From assembly GCF_002412335.2 (NCBI RefSeq), contig NZ_NXIB02000005.1, positions 22,859 through 75,777 of the forward strand: DNA of 52,919 nucleotides, in the 5' to 3' direction. The stretch comes from Tychonema bourrellyi FEM_GT703 (GTDB taxonomy: Bacteria; Cyanobacteriota; Cyanobacteriia; Cyanobacteriales; Microcoleaceae). Shown piece after piece: positions 36,217 through 46,016 of the stretch. The notes under the pieces were generated by a model. It had not been told where the DNA came from and made no database searches. It worked only from the letters and a program-made list of their open reading frames with translations. Position numbers and translations under genes: made by a program. How positions within the stretch are numbered: the first letter of the stretch is position 1; each line of letters opens with the position of its first letter.

Positions 36217-36361
36217 GTTTTGTCCTTGGGGAATTGAGGATTAGTAACTGGTAGGAAAGAAAAGAGAAATTAACAATTAGGAATTAAGAATTTTGTTAGA
36301 GATTCTTTTTTCCTTCTTCTTTTTTCCTTCTTCATTGTTCCTTCTACCTTCTTGCTTCTTC

Positions 36362-36724
36362 CTAAAATTCTAACCCGGCTTCGCGAGCTGCGTCGGCGAG
36401 GGCTTTGACTCTACCGTGGTAGAGGTTGCCTCCGCGATCGAATACGACTTTGACTATACCAGCGCTGGAACAGCGTTTGGCTATCAACTGACCGACTTGG
36501 ACGCTGGCGTTGCAATTGCCTCCCGAACTGAGTTCTGACTTCAATTCTGGATCGAGAGTTGACGCGGCAACCAAAGTGTGCTGTGTCATGTCGTCGATTA
36601 CTTGGGCGTAGATGTGTTGGTGCGATCGAAATACCGCTAATCTGGGACGTTCGGAGGTTCCGAACACCTTGCGCCGCACGCGGCGGTGTCTGCGGTGGAC
36701 TGACTCTTTGCGAGTAAGCTTCAT
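36362..36724 (-). CDS. Ribosomal protein L18
   Basis: 120 residues; [20 protein letters not shown] and [20 protein letters not shown] are typical. Binds 5S rRNA. Two bases after rplF. Confidence 0.96.
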   Translation of the reverse strand: MKLTRKESVHRRHRRVRRKVFGTSERPRLAVFRSHQHIYAQVIDDMTQHTLVAASTLDPELKSELSSGGNCNASVQVGQLIAKRCSSAGIVKVVFDRGGNLYHGRVKALADAAREAGLEF

Positions 36725-36726
36725 AG

Positions 36727-37275
36727 TTACTTCTTACCTGTTTTGCCTGTTTTACCAGCTTTGCGGCGGACGACTTCGCCGCTGTAGCGAATGCCCTTAC
36801 CCTTGTAGACTTCAGGCGGACGTACCGCACGGATGCGGGCTGCTGTGTTGCCTACGAGTTCTTTGTCAATGCCGGAGACAATGACGTTGGTGTTGCCTTC
36901 TACTGCCACTGTGATGCCTTCTGGAGGGGGCATTTCCACGGGCTTGCTGTAACCGACGTTTAAAATCAGGTTCCGTCCTTGAACCTGTGCCCGATAACCT
37001 GTACCAATAATTTCCAGACGACGCTGAAAACCTTGGGATACACCTTCAACCATGTTAGCGACTAGGGTGCGGCACAAGCCGTGCAGTTGGCGGGCTACGC
37101 GGGATTCGTCTCGGCGTGTGACGAGTAAAGTCTCGCCTTCGAGTCCCATCAGGATTTCTGCTGGTATGACTCTGGAAAGTTCACCTTTAGGGCCTTTGAC
37201 GGCAACTTTTTGACCGTCTAGGGTGATGGTGACTTTCGTGGGAATGCTAATCGGACGCTTGCCAATTCGCGACAT
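36727..37275 (-). CDS. Ribosomal protein L6
   Basis: 182 residues from [15 protein letters not shown]; 27 more upstream codons (NYQLT repeats) are heptamer-derived and rejected. The C-terminal signature [14 protein letters not shown] is present, then a Lys-rich tail KTGKTGKK. Confidence 0.96.
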   Translation of the reverse strand: MSRIGKRPISIPTKVTITLDGQKVAVKGPKGELSRVIPAEILMGLEGETLLVTRRDESRVARQLHGLCRTLVANMVEGVSQGFQRRLEIIGTGYRAQVQGRNLILNVGYSKPVEMPPPEGITVAVEGNTNVIVSGIDKELVGNTAARIRAVRPPEVYKGKGIRYSGEVVRRKAGKTGKTGKK

Positions 37276-37290
37276 AATTTTTATTTTTTT

Positions 37291-37342
37291 GGTGAGTTGG
37301 TAATTGGTGAGTTGGTAATTGGTGAGTTGGTAATTGGTAATT
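37291..37342. repeat. GGTGAGT/TGGTAAT heptamers, rpsH-rplF spacer
   Basis: Alternating GGTGAGT and TGGTAAT heptamers repeat as a 14-base higher-order unit, about three copies, ending about 15 bases before rplF. Confidence 0.88.
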
Positions 37343-37430
37343 GTAAAATTTAACATTTAGAAAAATTGAGACAATTATGAATCTACTGTTTTAAATTCTT
37401 CAGCCCGATTACCGATTACCTATTTTCTGA

Positions 37431-37835
37431 CTACCAAACATAGCAAAGCACTTCACCACCCAAACCTTGGCGTCTGGCTTCTCGATCGGTCATAATGCCG
37501 CTGGATGTGGAGATAATGGCAATGCCAATTCCGCCTAACACTCTGGGCAATTCTTTACGGTTCGAGTAGACGCGCAGTCCTGGTTTGCTGACTCGCTTAA
37601 GTGCCGTAATGATGGGCTTGCGAGTTTTGCCTTTGTACTTTAGAGAAAGCACTAAAAATCGCTCTATCCCTTCTGGTTCTGCTTCTTCAAATTCGCTGAT
37701 AAAGCCTTCACTTTTGAGAACTTTAGCGATGCTACGGGTCATTTTTGTAGCTGGAATTTGTGTTGTTTGATGGCGCGCCATGCATGAATTGCGAATGCGC
37801 GTCAACATATCTGCTATGGTATCGTTAGCTGCCAT
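37431..37835 (-). CDS. Ribosomal protein S8
   Basis: 134 residues; [20 protein letters not shown] and the C-terminal [20 protein letters not shown]. 22 bases after rplE. Confidence 0.96.
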   Translation of the reverse strand: MAANDTIADMLTRIRNSCMARHQTTQIPATKMTRSIAKVLKSEGFISEFEEAEPEGIERFLVLSLKYKGKTRKPIITALKRVSKPGLRVYSNRKELPRVLGGIGIAIISTSSGIMTDREARRQGLGGEVLCYVW

Positions 37836-37857
37836 GTTTTGCTCCTTACTCTACTAC

Positions 37858-38403
37858 TTAGTTGTCCCGGAAGGGCATTCCCATTTCTTTGAGCAAGGCG
37901 CGTCCTTCTTCGTCGGTGTGTGCTGTGGTGATAATTGAAATGTCCATGCCTCGAACTTGATCGATGCTGTCATATTCTATTTCGGGAAAGATTAGTTGTT
38001 CTCTCACGCCCAAGCTGTAGTTGCCGCGTCCGTCGAAGCTTTTAGGACTGATGCCGCGAAAGTCTCTGATTCGGGGAAGTGCGAGGTTGATCAGTCGATC
38101 GAGAAAATCATACATCCGATCGGATCGTAGTGTCACCATGACACCAACGGGTACTCCTTTGCGGATTTTGAAGCCTGCGATCGCCTTTTTCGCCCGCGTC
38201 ACCACTGGTTTTTGACCTGTGATGATGCCAATTTCGTTGATAGATGAATCTAGTGCCTTAGCATTTTGAGATGCTTCTCCCAAACCACGGTTCACGGTGA
38301 CTTTAAGGAGTTTGGGGACCTGATGGATATTAGTATATTTAAACTGATCCATCAGTTTGGGTACAATCTTTTCTTGGTAAAGAACTTTGAGTTTGTCTGG
38401 CAT
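37858..38403 (-). CDS. Ribosomal protein L5
   Basis: 181 residues; [20 protein letters not shown] and the C-terminal [20 protein letters not shown]. Binds 5S rRNA and contacts P-site tRNA. Confidence 0.96.
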   Translation of the reverse strand: MPDKLKVLYQEKIVPKLMDQFKYTNIHQVPKLLKVTVNRGLGEASQNAKALDSSINEIGIITGQKPVVTRAKKAIAGFKIRKGVPVGVMVTLRSDRMYDFLDRLINLALPRIRDFRGISPKSFDGRGNYSLGVREQLIFPEIEYDSIDQVRGMDISIITTAHTDEEGRALLKEMGMPFRDN

Positions 38404-38455
38404 TGTTTTTGGGTTTCTTTAACTGTCCCTGGGCTTGGTCAGGGAATTTTGATTG

Positions 38456-38532
38456 ATCGATTGTTATTTGTTAGTTGTTATTTGTTAGTTGTTGCCAATA
38501 ACGAATAACCAATAACCCATAACCAATAACTA
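38456..38532. repeat. TTATTTG/TTAGTTG and AACCAAT heptamers, rplX-rplE spacer
   Basis: TTATTTG-TTAGTTG units alternate from about 38463; then AACGAATAACCAATAACCC-type seven-base units run to the rplX stop. Confidence 0.8.
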
Positions 38533-38892
38533 ATTATCAAGGATTTCTCCGGTTTTTTTGAGCTGTCGCAGTTTGCGACCATCTTCGCTAAAGGTATAGC
38601 AAACACGACTAGCTACTTTTTCTTTTTCGGAGTAGTGCATGACATTCGAGCTATGAATAGGAGCCTCAAATGTCACGATTTTACCCGATTCCCCTTCTTG
38701 TTGAGGCTTAACGTGTTTGGTTCTGACATTTACACCTTTAACAATTACTTTGCTGAGTTTAGGATAAGTCCTTAAGATTTCTCCGACTTTTCCTTTCTCT
38801 TTGCCAGTAATTATTTGAACAGTGTCGCCTGCTTTGACGTGCATTCTATGGCGCTGCGGTTCGCTCGTTGGTTTACCCTTTTTTCCGTACAT
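38530..38892 (-). CDS. Ribosomal protein L24
   Basis: 120 residues with the KOW motif ([20 protein letters not shown]). One base separates its ATG from the rplN stop, so coupling is likely. N-terminal 15 residues ([15 protein letters not shown]) vary in the family. Confidence 0.95.
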   Translation of the reverse strand: MYGKKGKPTSEPQRHRMHVKAGDTVQIITGKEKGKVGEILRTYPKLSKVIVKGVNVRTKHVKPQQEGESGKIVTFEAPIHSSNVMHYSEKEKVASRVCYTFSEDGRKLRQLKKTGEILDN

Positions 38893-38893
38893 T

Positions 38894-39262
38894 TTAAAGT
38901 ACCTCTGGGGCTAAAGAAACGATTTTAGTGAAGTTTTTTTCGCGCAGTTCACGGGCGATCGGGCCAAAAACGCGAGTCCCTTTAGGGTTGCCTTCTGGAT
39001 TGATGATAACGGCGGCGTTGTCGTCAAAACGAATGCTCATGCCACTGTCGCGACGCAAGGCTTTGCGGGTTCTGACAATGACTGCCCGGACGACATCGGA
39101 TTTTTTGACTGCCATATTGGGAATGGCGTCTTTGACGACGGCAATTATGACATCGCCGACTCCGCCGTAGTGGCGGTTGCCGCCTCCCAATACGCGGATG
39201 CACATTATTTTGCGTGCTCCACTATTGTCGGCGACATTTAAGTATGTCTGGGGTTGAATCAT
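38894..39262 (-). CDS. Ribosomal protein L14
   Basis: 122 residues, [18 protein letters not shown] and [21 protein letters not shown]. Subunit-interface protein. Confidence 0.97.
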   Translation of the reverse strand: MIQPQTYLNVADNSGARKIMCIRVLGGGNRHYGGVGDVIIAVVKDAIPNMAVKKSDVVRAVIVRTRKALRRDSGMSIRFDDNAAVIINPEGNPKGTRVFGPIARELREKNFTKIVSLAPEVL

Positions 39263-39267
39263 GGTTA

Positions 39268-39325
39268 TTTGTGACTGTTAACTGTTGACTGTTAACTGTT
39301 GACTGTTAACTGTTGACTGTTGACT
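39268..39325. repeat. TTAACTG/TTGACTG heptamers, rpsQ-rplN spacer
   Basis: Alternating TTAACTG and TTGACTG units, the same family as the array at 1-238, directly upstream of rplN. Confidence 0.9.
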
Positions 39326-39377
39326 GCTAAGGGAATTGTTAATTTGCGATCGGGCGATCGCGCTTAGCAATTAACTG

Positions 39378-39626
39378 TTAGCCGTTTTTTGTACCGAAGA
39401 TTTCAGCAACTGTCCAGCGTTTGGTTTTGCTCAACGGACGGGTTTCAGTGATGCGGACTCGATCGCCCGGTTTGCACTTATTCTCTTCGTCGTGAACTTT
39501 GTAACGTTTGGTGCGGACTACGATTTTGCCGTATTTGGTGTGGGAGGAGCGGTTTTCGATTGCCACTACCACAGTTTTGTCCATTTTGTCGCTGACTACT
39601 ACGCCAACTCGTTCTTTAACTGCCAT
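39378..39626 (-). CDS. Ribosomal protein S17
   Basis: 82 residues, OB fold; [18 protein letters not shown] and the [14 protein letters not shown] signature. Confidence 0.96.
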   Translation of the reverse strand: MAVKERVGVVVSDKMDKTVVVAIENRSSHTKYGKIVVRTKRYKVHDEENKCKPGDRVRITETRPLSKTKRWTVAEIFGTKNG

Positions 39627-39697
39627 ACCTACCTATTTTTGTTGTGCAATTGAGTTTTTTGTAACTGCTGTGCGATCGGTTCGGCGACTTCTGTCTC

Positions 39698-39976
39698 TTA
39701 GCTAACTGCTGCGGTTGAGGCAGTCTGTTCGGTCTCTATAGACTGAGCTAATTTTTCAGCAACAGCAGCAGCTTCAGCCACCCTTTGCCGCTCGCGTTCA
39801 ACTGTCATCAGTTGAGCTAGTCGGTGTTTGGCGTGCTTGAACAAATGGGGCTTATCCATACGGCCGGTAGCTTGGAACAACCGAAGTTCCATTAGTTGGC
39901 GCTTGACGGCTAAAATTTGCTCTGCCACTTCGGCATCGTTCAAATCTCTAGATTCTTTAATCTTGGGTAAAGACAT
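39698..39976 (-). CDS. Ribosomal protein L29
   Basis: 92 residues, longer than the usual 65-75: the helical-hairpin core ends near residue 65 and an Ala-rich tail ([20 protein letters not shown]) follows. It stands at the polypeptide exit. 17 bases after rplP. Confidence 0.95.
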   Translation of the reverse strand: MSLPKIKESRDLNDAEVAEQILAVKRQLMELRLFQATGRMDKPHLFKHAKHRLAQLMTVERERQRVAEAAAVAEKLAQSIETEQTASTAAVS

Positions 39977-39993
39977 AATTTTGTCGTTGATCG

Positions 39994-40413
39994 TTATGAC
40001 TGCTCATCTTCGCGGGTGATGAACTTGGTTTTAATTGGCAATTTGAAGTCTGCCAAACGCATTGCTTCGCGAGCAATTTCTTCGGTGACACCACCAATTT
40101 CAAACATTACCCGACCCGGCTTGACGACGGCAACCCAAAACTCAGGTGAGCCTTTACCAGAACCCATCCGGGTTTCTGCTGCTCTCTGGGTGACGGGTTT
40201 GTCGGGGAAAATCCGAATCCAGATTTTGCCACCCCGGCGGATGTAGCGGGTCATGGCGCGCCGTCCGGCTTCTATTTGGCGAGAAGTGATCCAGGCGGGT
40301 TCGATCGCTTGGAGCGCGAAGTCACCAAAGCTAACTGTGTTGCCGCGGGTGGCAACTCCGCACATTCTCCCGCGCTGTTGTTTGCGGAATTTGGTTCTTT
40401 TAGGGCTTAACAT
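39994..40413 (-). CDS. Ribosomal protein L16
   Basis: 139 residues; [19 protein letters not shown] and [20 protein letters not shown]. Contacts A-site tRNA. Confidence 0.97.
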   Translation of the reverse strand: MLSPKRTKFRKQQRGRMCGVATRGNTVSFGDFALQAIEPAWITSRQIEAGRRAMTRYIRRGGKIWIRIFPDKPVTQRAAETRMGSGKGSPEFWVAVVKPGRVMFEIGGVTEEIAREAMRLADFKLPIKTKFITREDEQS

Positions 40414-40424
40414 GGCTGGGGGAT

Positions 40425-40478
40425 TTGGTAATTGGGAATTGGCAATTAGTAATTGATAGTTGGTAATTGGTAATTGGT
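40425..40478. repeat. TAATTGG-type heptamers, rpsC-rplP spacer
   Basis: Imperfect units (TAATTGG, GAATTGG, CAATTAG, TAATTGA, TAGTTGG) immediately upstream of rplP. Confidence 0.85.
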
Positions 40479-40522
40479 TTTGAACAACTGACCATTCACC
40501 ACTGACAATTAACGGTTAACCA

Positions 40523-41251
40523 CTAGCCTTCGTTGGATCGATCTTCAAAATCCTGACGGCGACGCTTGTTCTTGTTACGAGGCAAGGCTGCGTTCGGGGC
40601 TGCGATTTGCTCCTGTCCAGGAATAATTTCGCCTTTGAAAACCCAAACTTTAATGCCGAGGATACCGTAGATGGTTTGGGCAGTGCAGTAGGAGTAATCA
40701 ATGTCAGCACGCAATGTGTGCAACGGAACTCTTCCTTCCCGCGTCCACTCAGTACGGGCGATTTCTGCGCCGTTGAGTCGTCCGCTGACTTGAATTTTGA
40801 TGCCTTCAATGCCGACTTTTTGAGCGCGGGTAATGGCTTGGCGAACCACTCGGCGGAAAGATACGCGCCGTTCTAGTTGCTGAGCGATGTACTCTGCGAT
40901 CAGAGTGGCATCGGCATCGACTCGTTGAACTTCAACAACGTTGATGCGGATTTGGCGGTTGCTGCCGAGTAGCTGTTGCAAACCGACTCGCAATGTTTCG
41001 ATGCCTGCTCCACCGCGGCCTACGACAACACCAGGTCTGGCTGTGAACACTTCTAGGTCGATTTGATCGGCTTTGCGTTCAATTCGGACTGAGGAGATCC
41101 CAGCGTTACTGAGGTTTTTGCGGACGTACTTGCGAATTTTGAAGTCTTCTTGCAAGAGTTCGGGATAGTTTCTGGCATCAGCAAACCAACGAGAGCGGTG
41201 CTCTTGGGTTATGCCGAGGCGAAAACCAATTGGATGTATTTTTTGTCCCAT
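40523..41251 (-). CDS. Ribosomal protein S3
   Basis: 242 residues. N-terminal KH domain with [11 protein letters not shown] near 76-86 and a C-terminal domain with [20 protein letters not shown]. At the mRNA entry site. 15 bases after rplV. Confidence 0.97.
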   Translation of the reverse strand: MGQKIHPIGFRLGITQEHRSRWFADARNYPELLQEDFKIRKYVRKNLSNAGISSVRIERKADQIDLEVFTARPGVVVGRGGAGIETLRVGLQQLLGSNRQIRINVVEVQRVDADATLIAEYIAQQLERRVSFRRVVRQAITRAQKVGIEGIKIQVSGRLNGAEIARTEWTREGRVPLHTLRADIDYSYCTAQTIYGILGIKVWVFKGEIIPGQEQIAAPNAALPRNKNKRRRQDFEDRSNEG

Positions 41252-41266
41252 AACAGTTTCTCTTGG

Positions 41267-41626
41267 TTATTTGTCTAGGAGCGGAGCTACTATCACGGTG
41301 ATGTGACAGGTTGGCTTGCGAATTTGGTAGGCACGACCTTGGGCGCGGGGTCTAAAGCGCTTGAGGACTGGGCCTTGGTCTGCGTAAGCTTGAGAAACTA
41401 CTAGCTTGGATTTGTCCAATCCTGCGTTGTGTTCGGCGTTGGCTACTGCCGATCGCAAAACTTTGACAATTGGCTCGCAGGCTCGGTACGGCATGAATTC
41501 GAGTAGAATCAGCGCTTCTTGATAGCTTTTGCCTCGAATTTGATCGAGGACTCGGCGCACTTTGAAGGGCGAACTTCTAATATAGCGGGCGATCGCCTTT
41601 ATTTCGGATGTGGTATCTATAGCCAT
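41267..41626 (-). CDS. Ribosomal protein L22
   Basis: 119 residues; the tunnel-loop region [20 protein letters not shown] is conserved. The start follows a CAAAAATCGC stretch with weak RBS. Confidence 0.96.
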   Translation of the reverse strand: MAIDTTSEIKAIARYIRSSPFKVRRVLDQIRGKSYQEALILLEFMPYRACEPIVKVLRSAVANAEHNAGLDKSKLVVSQAYADQGPVLKRFRPRAQGRAYQIRKPTCHITVIVAPLLDK

Positions 41627-41718
41627 TGCGATTTTTGTAATTGGGAGTAAGGTAATTGGAAGGTAATTGGTAATTGGTAATTGCTTGCCGATTACCTATT
41701 ACCTGTCACCTAATTGGG

Positions 41719-42000
41719 CTATCTTTTGGCTTTTTTGTCGCCACTTTTAGCGTGACCTCTAAAGGTGCGAGTCGGAGAAAATTCTCCTAATTTGTGACCC
41801 ACCATTTGGTCTGTAACGTAGACAGGGACGTGTTGTCTGCCGTTGTGAACTGCGATCGTGTGACCTACCATTTGAGGCAGGATTGTGGAAGCTCGCGACC
41901 AAGTTTTAATTAACTGTTTTTGGCCAGCAGCATTGAGTTTTTCGATTTTTGTCATCAGATGGTCTGCGACAAACGGGCCTTTTTTTAATGAACGAGACAT
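41719..42000 (-). CDS. Ribosomal protein S19
   Basis: 93 residues from [20 protein letters not shown], the family's standard start. The frame is open 39 codons upstream, but this codes EEGRRKK and YQFPITN repeats from heptamers and is rejected. Confidence 0.96.
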   Translation of the reverse strand: MSRSLKKGPFVADHLMTKIEKLNAAGQKQLIKTWSRASTILPQMVGHTIAVHNGRQHVPVYVTDQMVGHKLGEFSPTRTFRGHAKSGDKKAKR

Positions 42001-42005
42001 GATTT

Positions 42006-42116
42006 TGGTAATTGGTAATTGGGAATTGGTAATGGGGAATTGGTAATGAGTAATGGGGAATTGGTAATTAGAAAAGGTAAAATATTTTTTTCCCTTCTTC
42101 CTTCTTCCTTCTTCCA
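42006..42116. repeat. Mixed heptamers filling the rplB-rpsS spacer
   Basis: Of the 116-base gap, 42006-42070 is TAATTGG/GAATTGG/TAATGGG units and 42090-42116 is CTTCTTC units that reach the rplB stop codon. Two heptamer families lie side by side, in the same arrangement as the 46- and 36-kb spacers. Confidence 0.9.
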
Positions 42117-42980
42117 TTAACTTTGTCTGCCACCCTTGCCACGCTTGGAAGACTTACGGCGACGGCGGACAATTAGAGAGTCGCTGCGCTTGTTTTTGCT
42201 CCGGGTTTTGGCACCCAATGCTGGTTTACCCCAAGGTGTGACAGGCCCAGAGCGCCCAATGGGGGCTCTGCCTTCACCACCACCATGCGGGTGATCCACT
42301 GGGTTCATTGCCGAGCCTCGGACGGTTGGGCGACGGCCTTTCCAGCGGGTGCGACCGGCTTTACCAAGGCTGATGTTTCTAGCGTCTGTGTTGCCGACTT
42401 GACCGATGGTGGCGTAGCAGTCGGCGCGGACTTTGCGTTGTTCACCGGAGGGCAGTTTGAGGGTAACGTAGCTACCTTCTTTTGCCATTAGCTGAGCGCT
42501 GGAGCCTGCGGAACGGACGATTTGTCCGCCTTTACCTGGTACTAGCTCGACGTTGTGGATGCTTGTACCTAGAGGGATGTTGCTTAGGGGTAGGGCGTTA
42601 CCGATCTCGATCGGTGCGTCTGGGCCTGAAACAATTACTGTACCGACGGTGAGGTTCAGCGGATGAAGGATGTACCGTTTTTCGCCGTCTTTGTAGAAGA
42701 CTAGGGCGATGCGGGCGTTGCGGTTAGGGTCATATTCGATTTCCTTGACGGTAGCAGGAATGCTATGTTTGTCGCGGCGGAAGTCGATGTCTCTATAGAG
42801 GCGTTTGTGACCGCCTCCCCGGTGACGACAGGTGATGACGCCTCGGTTGTTGCGGCCTTGTTTGGTGTGCTTGTTGCTGGTTAGAGACTTTTCGGGCTCT
42901 GAGCGAGTAACTTCAGCAAAGTCCGAGACGCTTTTTTCTCTGGTGCTGGCGGTATAAGGTCGGTAAGAACGAATGCCCAT
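42117..42980 (-). CDS. Ribosomal protein L2
   Basis: 287 residues; [20 protein letters not shown] holds the conserved histidine near the peptidyl transferase centre. Basic C-terminus ([15 protein letters not shown]). Confidence 0.97.
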   Translation of the reverse strand: MGIRSYRPYTASTREKSVSDFAEVTRSEPEKSLTSNKHTKQGRNNRGVITCRHRGGGHKRLYRDIDFRRDKHSIPATVKEIEYDPNRNARIALVFYKDGEKRYILHPLNLTVGTVIVSGPDAPIEIGNALPLSNIPLGTSIHNVELVPGKGGQIVRSAGSSAQLMAKEGSYVTLKLPSGEQRKVRADCYATIGQVGNTDARNISLGKAGRTRWKGRRPTVRGSAMNPVDHPHGGGEGRAPIGRSGPVTPWGKPALGAKTRSKNKRSDSLIVRRRRKSSKRGKGGRQS

Positions 42981-42989
42981 AATCGATCT

Positions 42990-43025
42990 ATTTTAGATTT
43001 TGGATTTTGGATTTTGGATTTGATG
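42990..43025. repeat. GATTTTG heptamers, rplW-rplB spacer
   Basis: Units TTTTAGA, TTTTGGA repeated about five times just upstream of rplB; the related AAAATCT family lies at 43120-43142 at the other end of the same spacer. Confidence 0.85.
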
Positions 43026-43143
43026 TCGATCGATTTTGGATTTTAGGTTTAAGATTGAGGATTTTTGGTTAACTGGCGATTTTTCTGGTTCTAGAATTTC
43101 CACGAGTTAACAGCAATCTCTCAAATCTAAAATCTAAAATCGT

Positions 43144-43452
43144 CTAAACTTCTGGGAATAAGAGTTTGCGGATTGAATCTCCGTCGGTCAGAGTTACAGT
43201 TGCTCGCTTGTAACAAGGTTTGAAACCGACAAACTTGCCAACTCGACGCTTTTTGCGCGGCGGGTTTTGGGTGTTGACTGCGGTGACTTTCACCTTGAAC
43301 AATTCTTCGATCGCTGCTTTAATTTGAGGCTTTGTCGCTTTGGGGGCTACGTCGAATGTGAATTGATTCAATTCCATCATTCGGGTAGCTTTCTCGGTGA
43401 GAACAGGACGTTGGATCAAATCTGCGTAGTCGCGGGGGTCGATTTTACTCAC
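43144..43452 (-). CDS. Ribosomal protein L23
   Basis: 102 residues; [16 protein letters not shown] and [19 protein letters not shown]. Exit-site protein, dock for trigger factor and SRP. Its start overlaps the end of rplD by eight bases. Confidence 0.96.
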   Translation of the reverse strand: MSKIDPRDYADLIQRPVLTEKATRMMELNQFTFDVAPKATKPQIKAAIEELFKVKVTAVNTQNPPRKKRRVGKFVGFKPCYKRATVTLTDGDSIRKLLFPEV

Positions 43453-44077
43453 CGTAAATCTCCTGAATTTTGGCTATGGCTGTAGATGTGATGATGATTT
43501 TGTCAGCCGCAAGAACGTCGTAAACATTCAGGGAAGTTGCCAAGATGACGTTCACCAATTCGATGTTACGTCCAGACAAATAGACGTTTAGTTGCGGTTC
43601 TGGCAAGATTAACAGAACTTTTTTGTTGGGTTCGATACCCCAACGGGCGATCGCACTCAGTAGTTCTTTGCTTTTCGGTCTCGGAAATTGCTCTGCAAAT
43701 TCTTGAACCACAATTATGTCTTCTGTCCGACTGAAGAATGCTGTCCGCAAAGCGAGACGGCGTTCTTTTTTGTTCATCTTGACTTCAAAGTCTCTGGGTT
43801 TTGGTCCGAAGATGACACCGCCACCACGCCACAGTGGAGAGCGGATGGAACCTGCTCTGGCTCGACCAGTTCCTTTTTGGCGCCAAGGTTTGCGCCCACC
43901 GCCTCTGACTTCGGCTCTAGTTTTGGTGCAGGCATTTCCTTGACGAGCGTTGTTCAGTTGCCGCGTCAATGCTCTGTGAACAATATGAGAGGCATTTTCT
44001 TTTTTGGCTACGCGCATTTCTAAAGTTGTTTCTCCAACTTCTTCGCCTTGCCAATTTCGTACTACACAGTTAACCAT
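43445..44077 (-). CDS. Ribosomal protein L4
   Basis: 210 residues; the tunnel loop [20 protein letters not shown] is conserved. In some bacteria L4 represses its own operon; whether that happens here cannot be seen. Confidence 0.96.
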   Translation of the reverse strand: MVNCVVRNWQGEEVGETTLEMRVAKKENASHIVHRALTRQLNNARQGNACTKTRAEVRGGGRKPWRQKGTGRARAGSIRSPLWRGGGVIFGPKPRDFEVKMNKKERRLALRTAFFSRTEDIIVVQEFAEQFPRPKSKELLSAIARWGIEPNKKVLLILPEPQLNVYLSGRNIELVNVILATSLNVYDVLAADKIIITSTAIAKIQEIYGE

Positions 44078-44091
44078 GTCTTTTGTCCTTT

Positions 44092-44250
44092 GTCTGTTGT
44101 TAGTTGTCTGTTATTAGTTGTCTGTTGTTAGTTGTCTGTTATTAGTTGTCTGTTGTTAGTTCTCAGCTCTTAGTTATTACTAAATAAATGCCCAGCAATA
44201 TCTAATGACTAATGACTAATGACTAATGACTGCTGACTAATGACTGCTGA
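44092..44250. repeat. TTAGTTG/TCTGTTG and TAATGAC heptamers, rplC-rplD spacer
   Basis: 44092-44166 is TTAGTTG, TCTGTTA and TCTGTTG units in a 14-21-base higher-order pattern; 44198-44250 is TAATGAC and TGCTGAC units up to the rplC stop. The same pair of families fills the truA-rplM gap at 28576-28786. Confidence 0.9.
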
Positions 44251-44886
44251 CTACCACCCAACTTTTTTCTCAGGCACAACATTGACTAAGGCACCGGCTT
44301 TACCGGGAACGGCTCCTTTAATTAGTAGCAGATTCCGCTCTGTATCTACCCGCACGATTGTTAGCTTGCGGACGGTTACTTGAACGTTGCCCATCCGTCC
44401 TGCCATTTTCTTACCAGGGTAGACACGGCCGGGAGTGGTTCCAGGTCCGATCGATCCGGGTTCGCGGTGGTTCTTGGAACCGTGAGACATCGGGCCTCGT
44501 TTGAAGTTGTGGCGTTTTTGGAAACCCGCAAAGCCTTTACCGATGCTAGTACCAATGACGTCTACTATTTGTCCGGGTGCAAAAGCATCGGCTTTTAGTT
44601 GTTGACCTAATTCAAATGAACTGGTGTCTTCCAAGCGGTATTCGTGCAAGTGGCGTAATGGATTCGCCCCCGACTTGGCAAGGTGTCCCAATTCGGGCTT
44701 GTTGAGAGCCTTTGGTTTGACTTCGCTGTATCCAATTTGAACGGCGCTGTAGCCGTCAGTTGGTTTTGTTTTAATTTGAGTTACTGTACAAGGCCCTGCT
44801 TGTATGACGGTGACGGGGATTGCTCTCCCTTCGGCGTCAAACACTTGAGTCATGCCTAGTTTTGTACCAAGGATGCCTACTGACAC
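44251..44886 (-). CDS. Ribosomal protein L3
   Basis: 211 residues; [17 protein letters not shown] and [18 protein letters not shown]. First gene of the superoperon; rpsJ is not upstream, as expected in cyanobacteria. The leader is 44887-45250. Confidence 0.97.
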   Translation of the reverse strand: MSVGILGTKLGMTQVFDAEGRAIPVTVIQAGPCTVTQIKTKPTDGYSAVQIGYSEVKPKALNKPELGHLAKSGANPLRHLHEYRLEDTSSFELGQQLKADAFAPGQIVDVIGTSIGKGFAGFQKRHNFKRGPMSHGSKNHREPGSIGPGTTPGRVYPGKKMAGRMGNVQVTVRKLTIVRVDTERNLLLIKGAVPGKAGALVNVVPEKKVGW

Positions 44887-45313
44887 TGATTTTTTTCCTT
44901 TTATTTACCCAAGAGGTTTCGGATTGCGAGGTTTACGTCAATCCGCTTGCTCTTGTGCAGAAACATTTATTTCACTGTTTCCGCATTTAACTGTTATCAA
45001 CCAACAGCTTTCCTCGGTGTTTAAAATTGAAATTTTAAATTTGGGAGCTTGTGGAAGTCTTGCAAGTTTTGAGATTTACAGGCTTCTAGCTGTTGAGTCT
45101 CCGAGATTTATTTCGTTCTTGCTTGTTCGTGCCTGGACTTGAGCAGTTAGCCACTCAGTATCCTTTACAGCAACGATTCACAATAGTACATGAAGTGTTG
45201 GCGATTTGTCAAGGCCATTATGAGATTTTTTTGACTCAGCTTTAGGATTTATAATACTTCTATCTCGCAAGGTGCGATCGAGCAAATTTTCCTACAGTAA
45301 GCAAGACAAATTT
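44887..45313. other. Divergent control region of rplC and ndhN
   Basis: 427 bases without a credible gene. For ndhN there is a TATAAT at 45250-45255, with TTGACT at 45231 (spacing of only 13). For rplC I see no clear promoter; the leader contains short inverted pairs (GGATTG/CAATCC at about 44930-44953). HIP1-like GCGATCG occurs once. Confidence 0.5.
45250..45255 (+). promoter_or_regulatory. Candidate -10 box for ndhN
   Basis: Perfect TATAAT 58 bases before the ndhN ATG. The best -35-like hexamer (TTGACT, 45231-45236) is 13 bases away, too close for a standard promoter. Confidence 0.4.
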
Positions 45314-45790
45314 ATGGGACTAATTACGACGGGTTCAGATATGATTCGGGATTTGGAAAAGTCGGGGTCGCTGGCCCTGTATGTTCCCTTGGAGGGAGGT
45401 TTTGAGGGACGTTACCTGCGCCGACTCAGGGCTGCGGGCTACGGTGCGTACAACATTACGGCGCGGGGTTTGGGCGATTTGGCGATGTATTTGACGGGGG
45501 TTCACGGGGTGCGGCCGCCGCATTTGGGTAAGAAAACTACTGGCAATGAAGCGGCTGTGGGTTATACCTATTATGTCCCGCCGCTGTTGCAGACTCAATT
45601 AGACAATTTGCCTGCAAAAGCAAAGGGATTGGTGCTTTGGATTATTGAAGGGCAGATTTTGTCTAGTCAGGAAGTTGAATATCTGACTGTTTTGCCGACT
45701 CTTGAACCGCGAGTTAAAATAGCAGTAGAGATGGGGGGCGATCGCGTTTTTAGCTGGAAGCCACTCAAGGATGCTTTGGTTGTAGCTTAA
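45314..45790 (+). CDS. NAD(P)H-quinone oxidoreductase subunit N (NdhN)
   Basis: 158 residues from MGLITTGSDMIRDLEKSG. This is a hydrophilic subunit specific to the cyanobacterial/plastid NDH-1 complex, needed for its assembly. Upstream in-frame codons (14) lack support. Divergent to rplC. Confidence 0.93.
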   Translation: MGLITTGSDMIRDLEKSGSLALYVPLEGGFEGRYLRRLRAAGYGAYNITARGLGDLAMYLTGVHGVRPPHLGKKTTGNEAAVGYTYYVPPLLQTQLDNLPAKAKGLVLWIIEGQILSSQEVEYLTVLPTLEPRVKIAVEMGGDRVFSWKPLKDALVVA

Positions 45791-45823
45791 ACAAGACTTA
45801 CGCATGGAGGATCAAAAACCCGG

Positions 45824-45879
45824 TTTCTGCGTCAATTTTTATCGAAAAAGTGATGATTTTTGGCAGAAACCGGGTTTTT
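45824..45879 (+). terminator. Hairpin AAAAACCCGGTTTCTGC downstream of ndhN
   Basis: Arms 45824-45840 and 45863-45879 are perfectly complementary over 17 bases, with a 22-base loop and a T run at the 3' side. Same family as the repeats at 24006-24104. It may end ndhN transcription, but as a dispersed repeat it need not have that role. Confidence 0.6.
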
Positions 45880-46016
45880 TGGGTAAGCCCTATTAAATTC
45901 GGTATAGGTGCGATCGCCAATCAACTAAAAAACACAGCGAGCAACCAAAGCTCAACAGCTTCTGCTCGCTGGTTTTGCTCTTTTTGAAACAAACTTAAAT
46001 TAACAGGAAAACTTTT

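Noticed and set aside
35088-44886. Absence of rpsJ, rpsN, rpmD and rpsD from the superoperon as gene loss
   Set aside because: In cyanobacteria rpsJ, rpsN and rpsD lie elsewhere and L30 is generally missing, so this is the expected layout.
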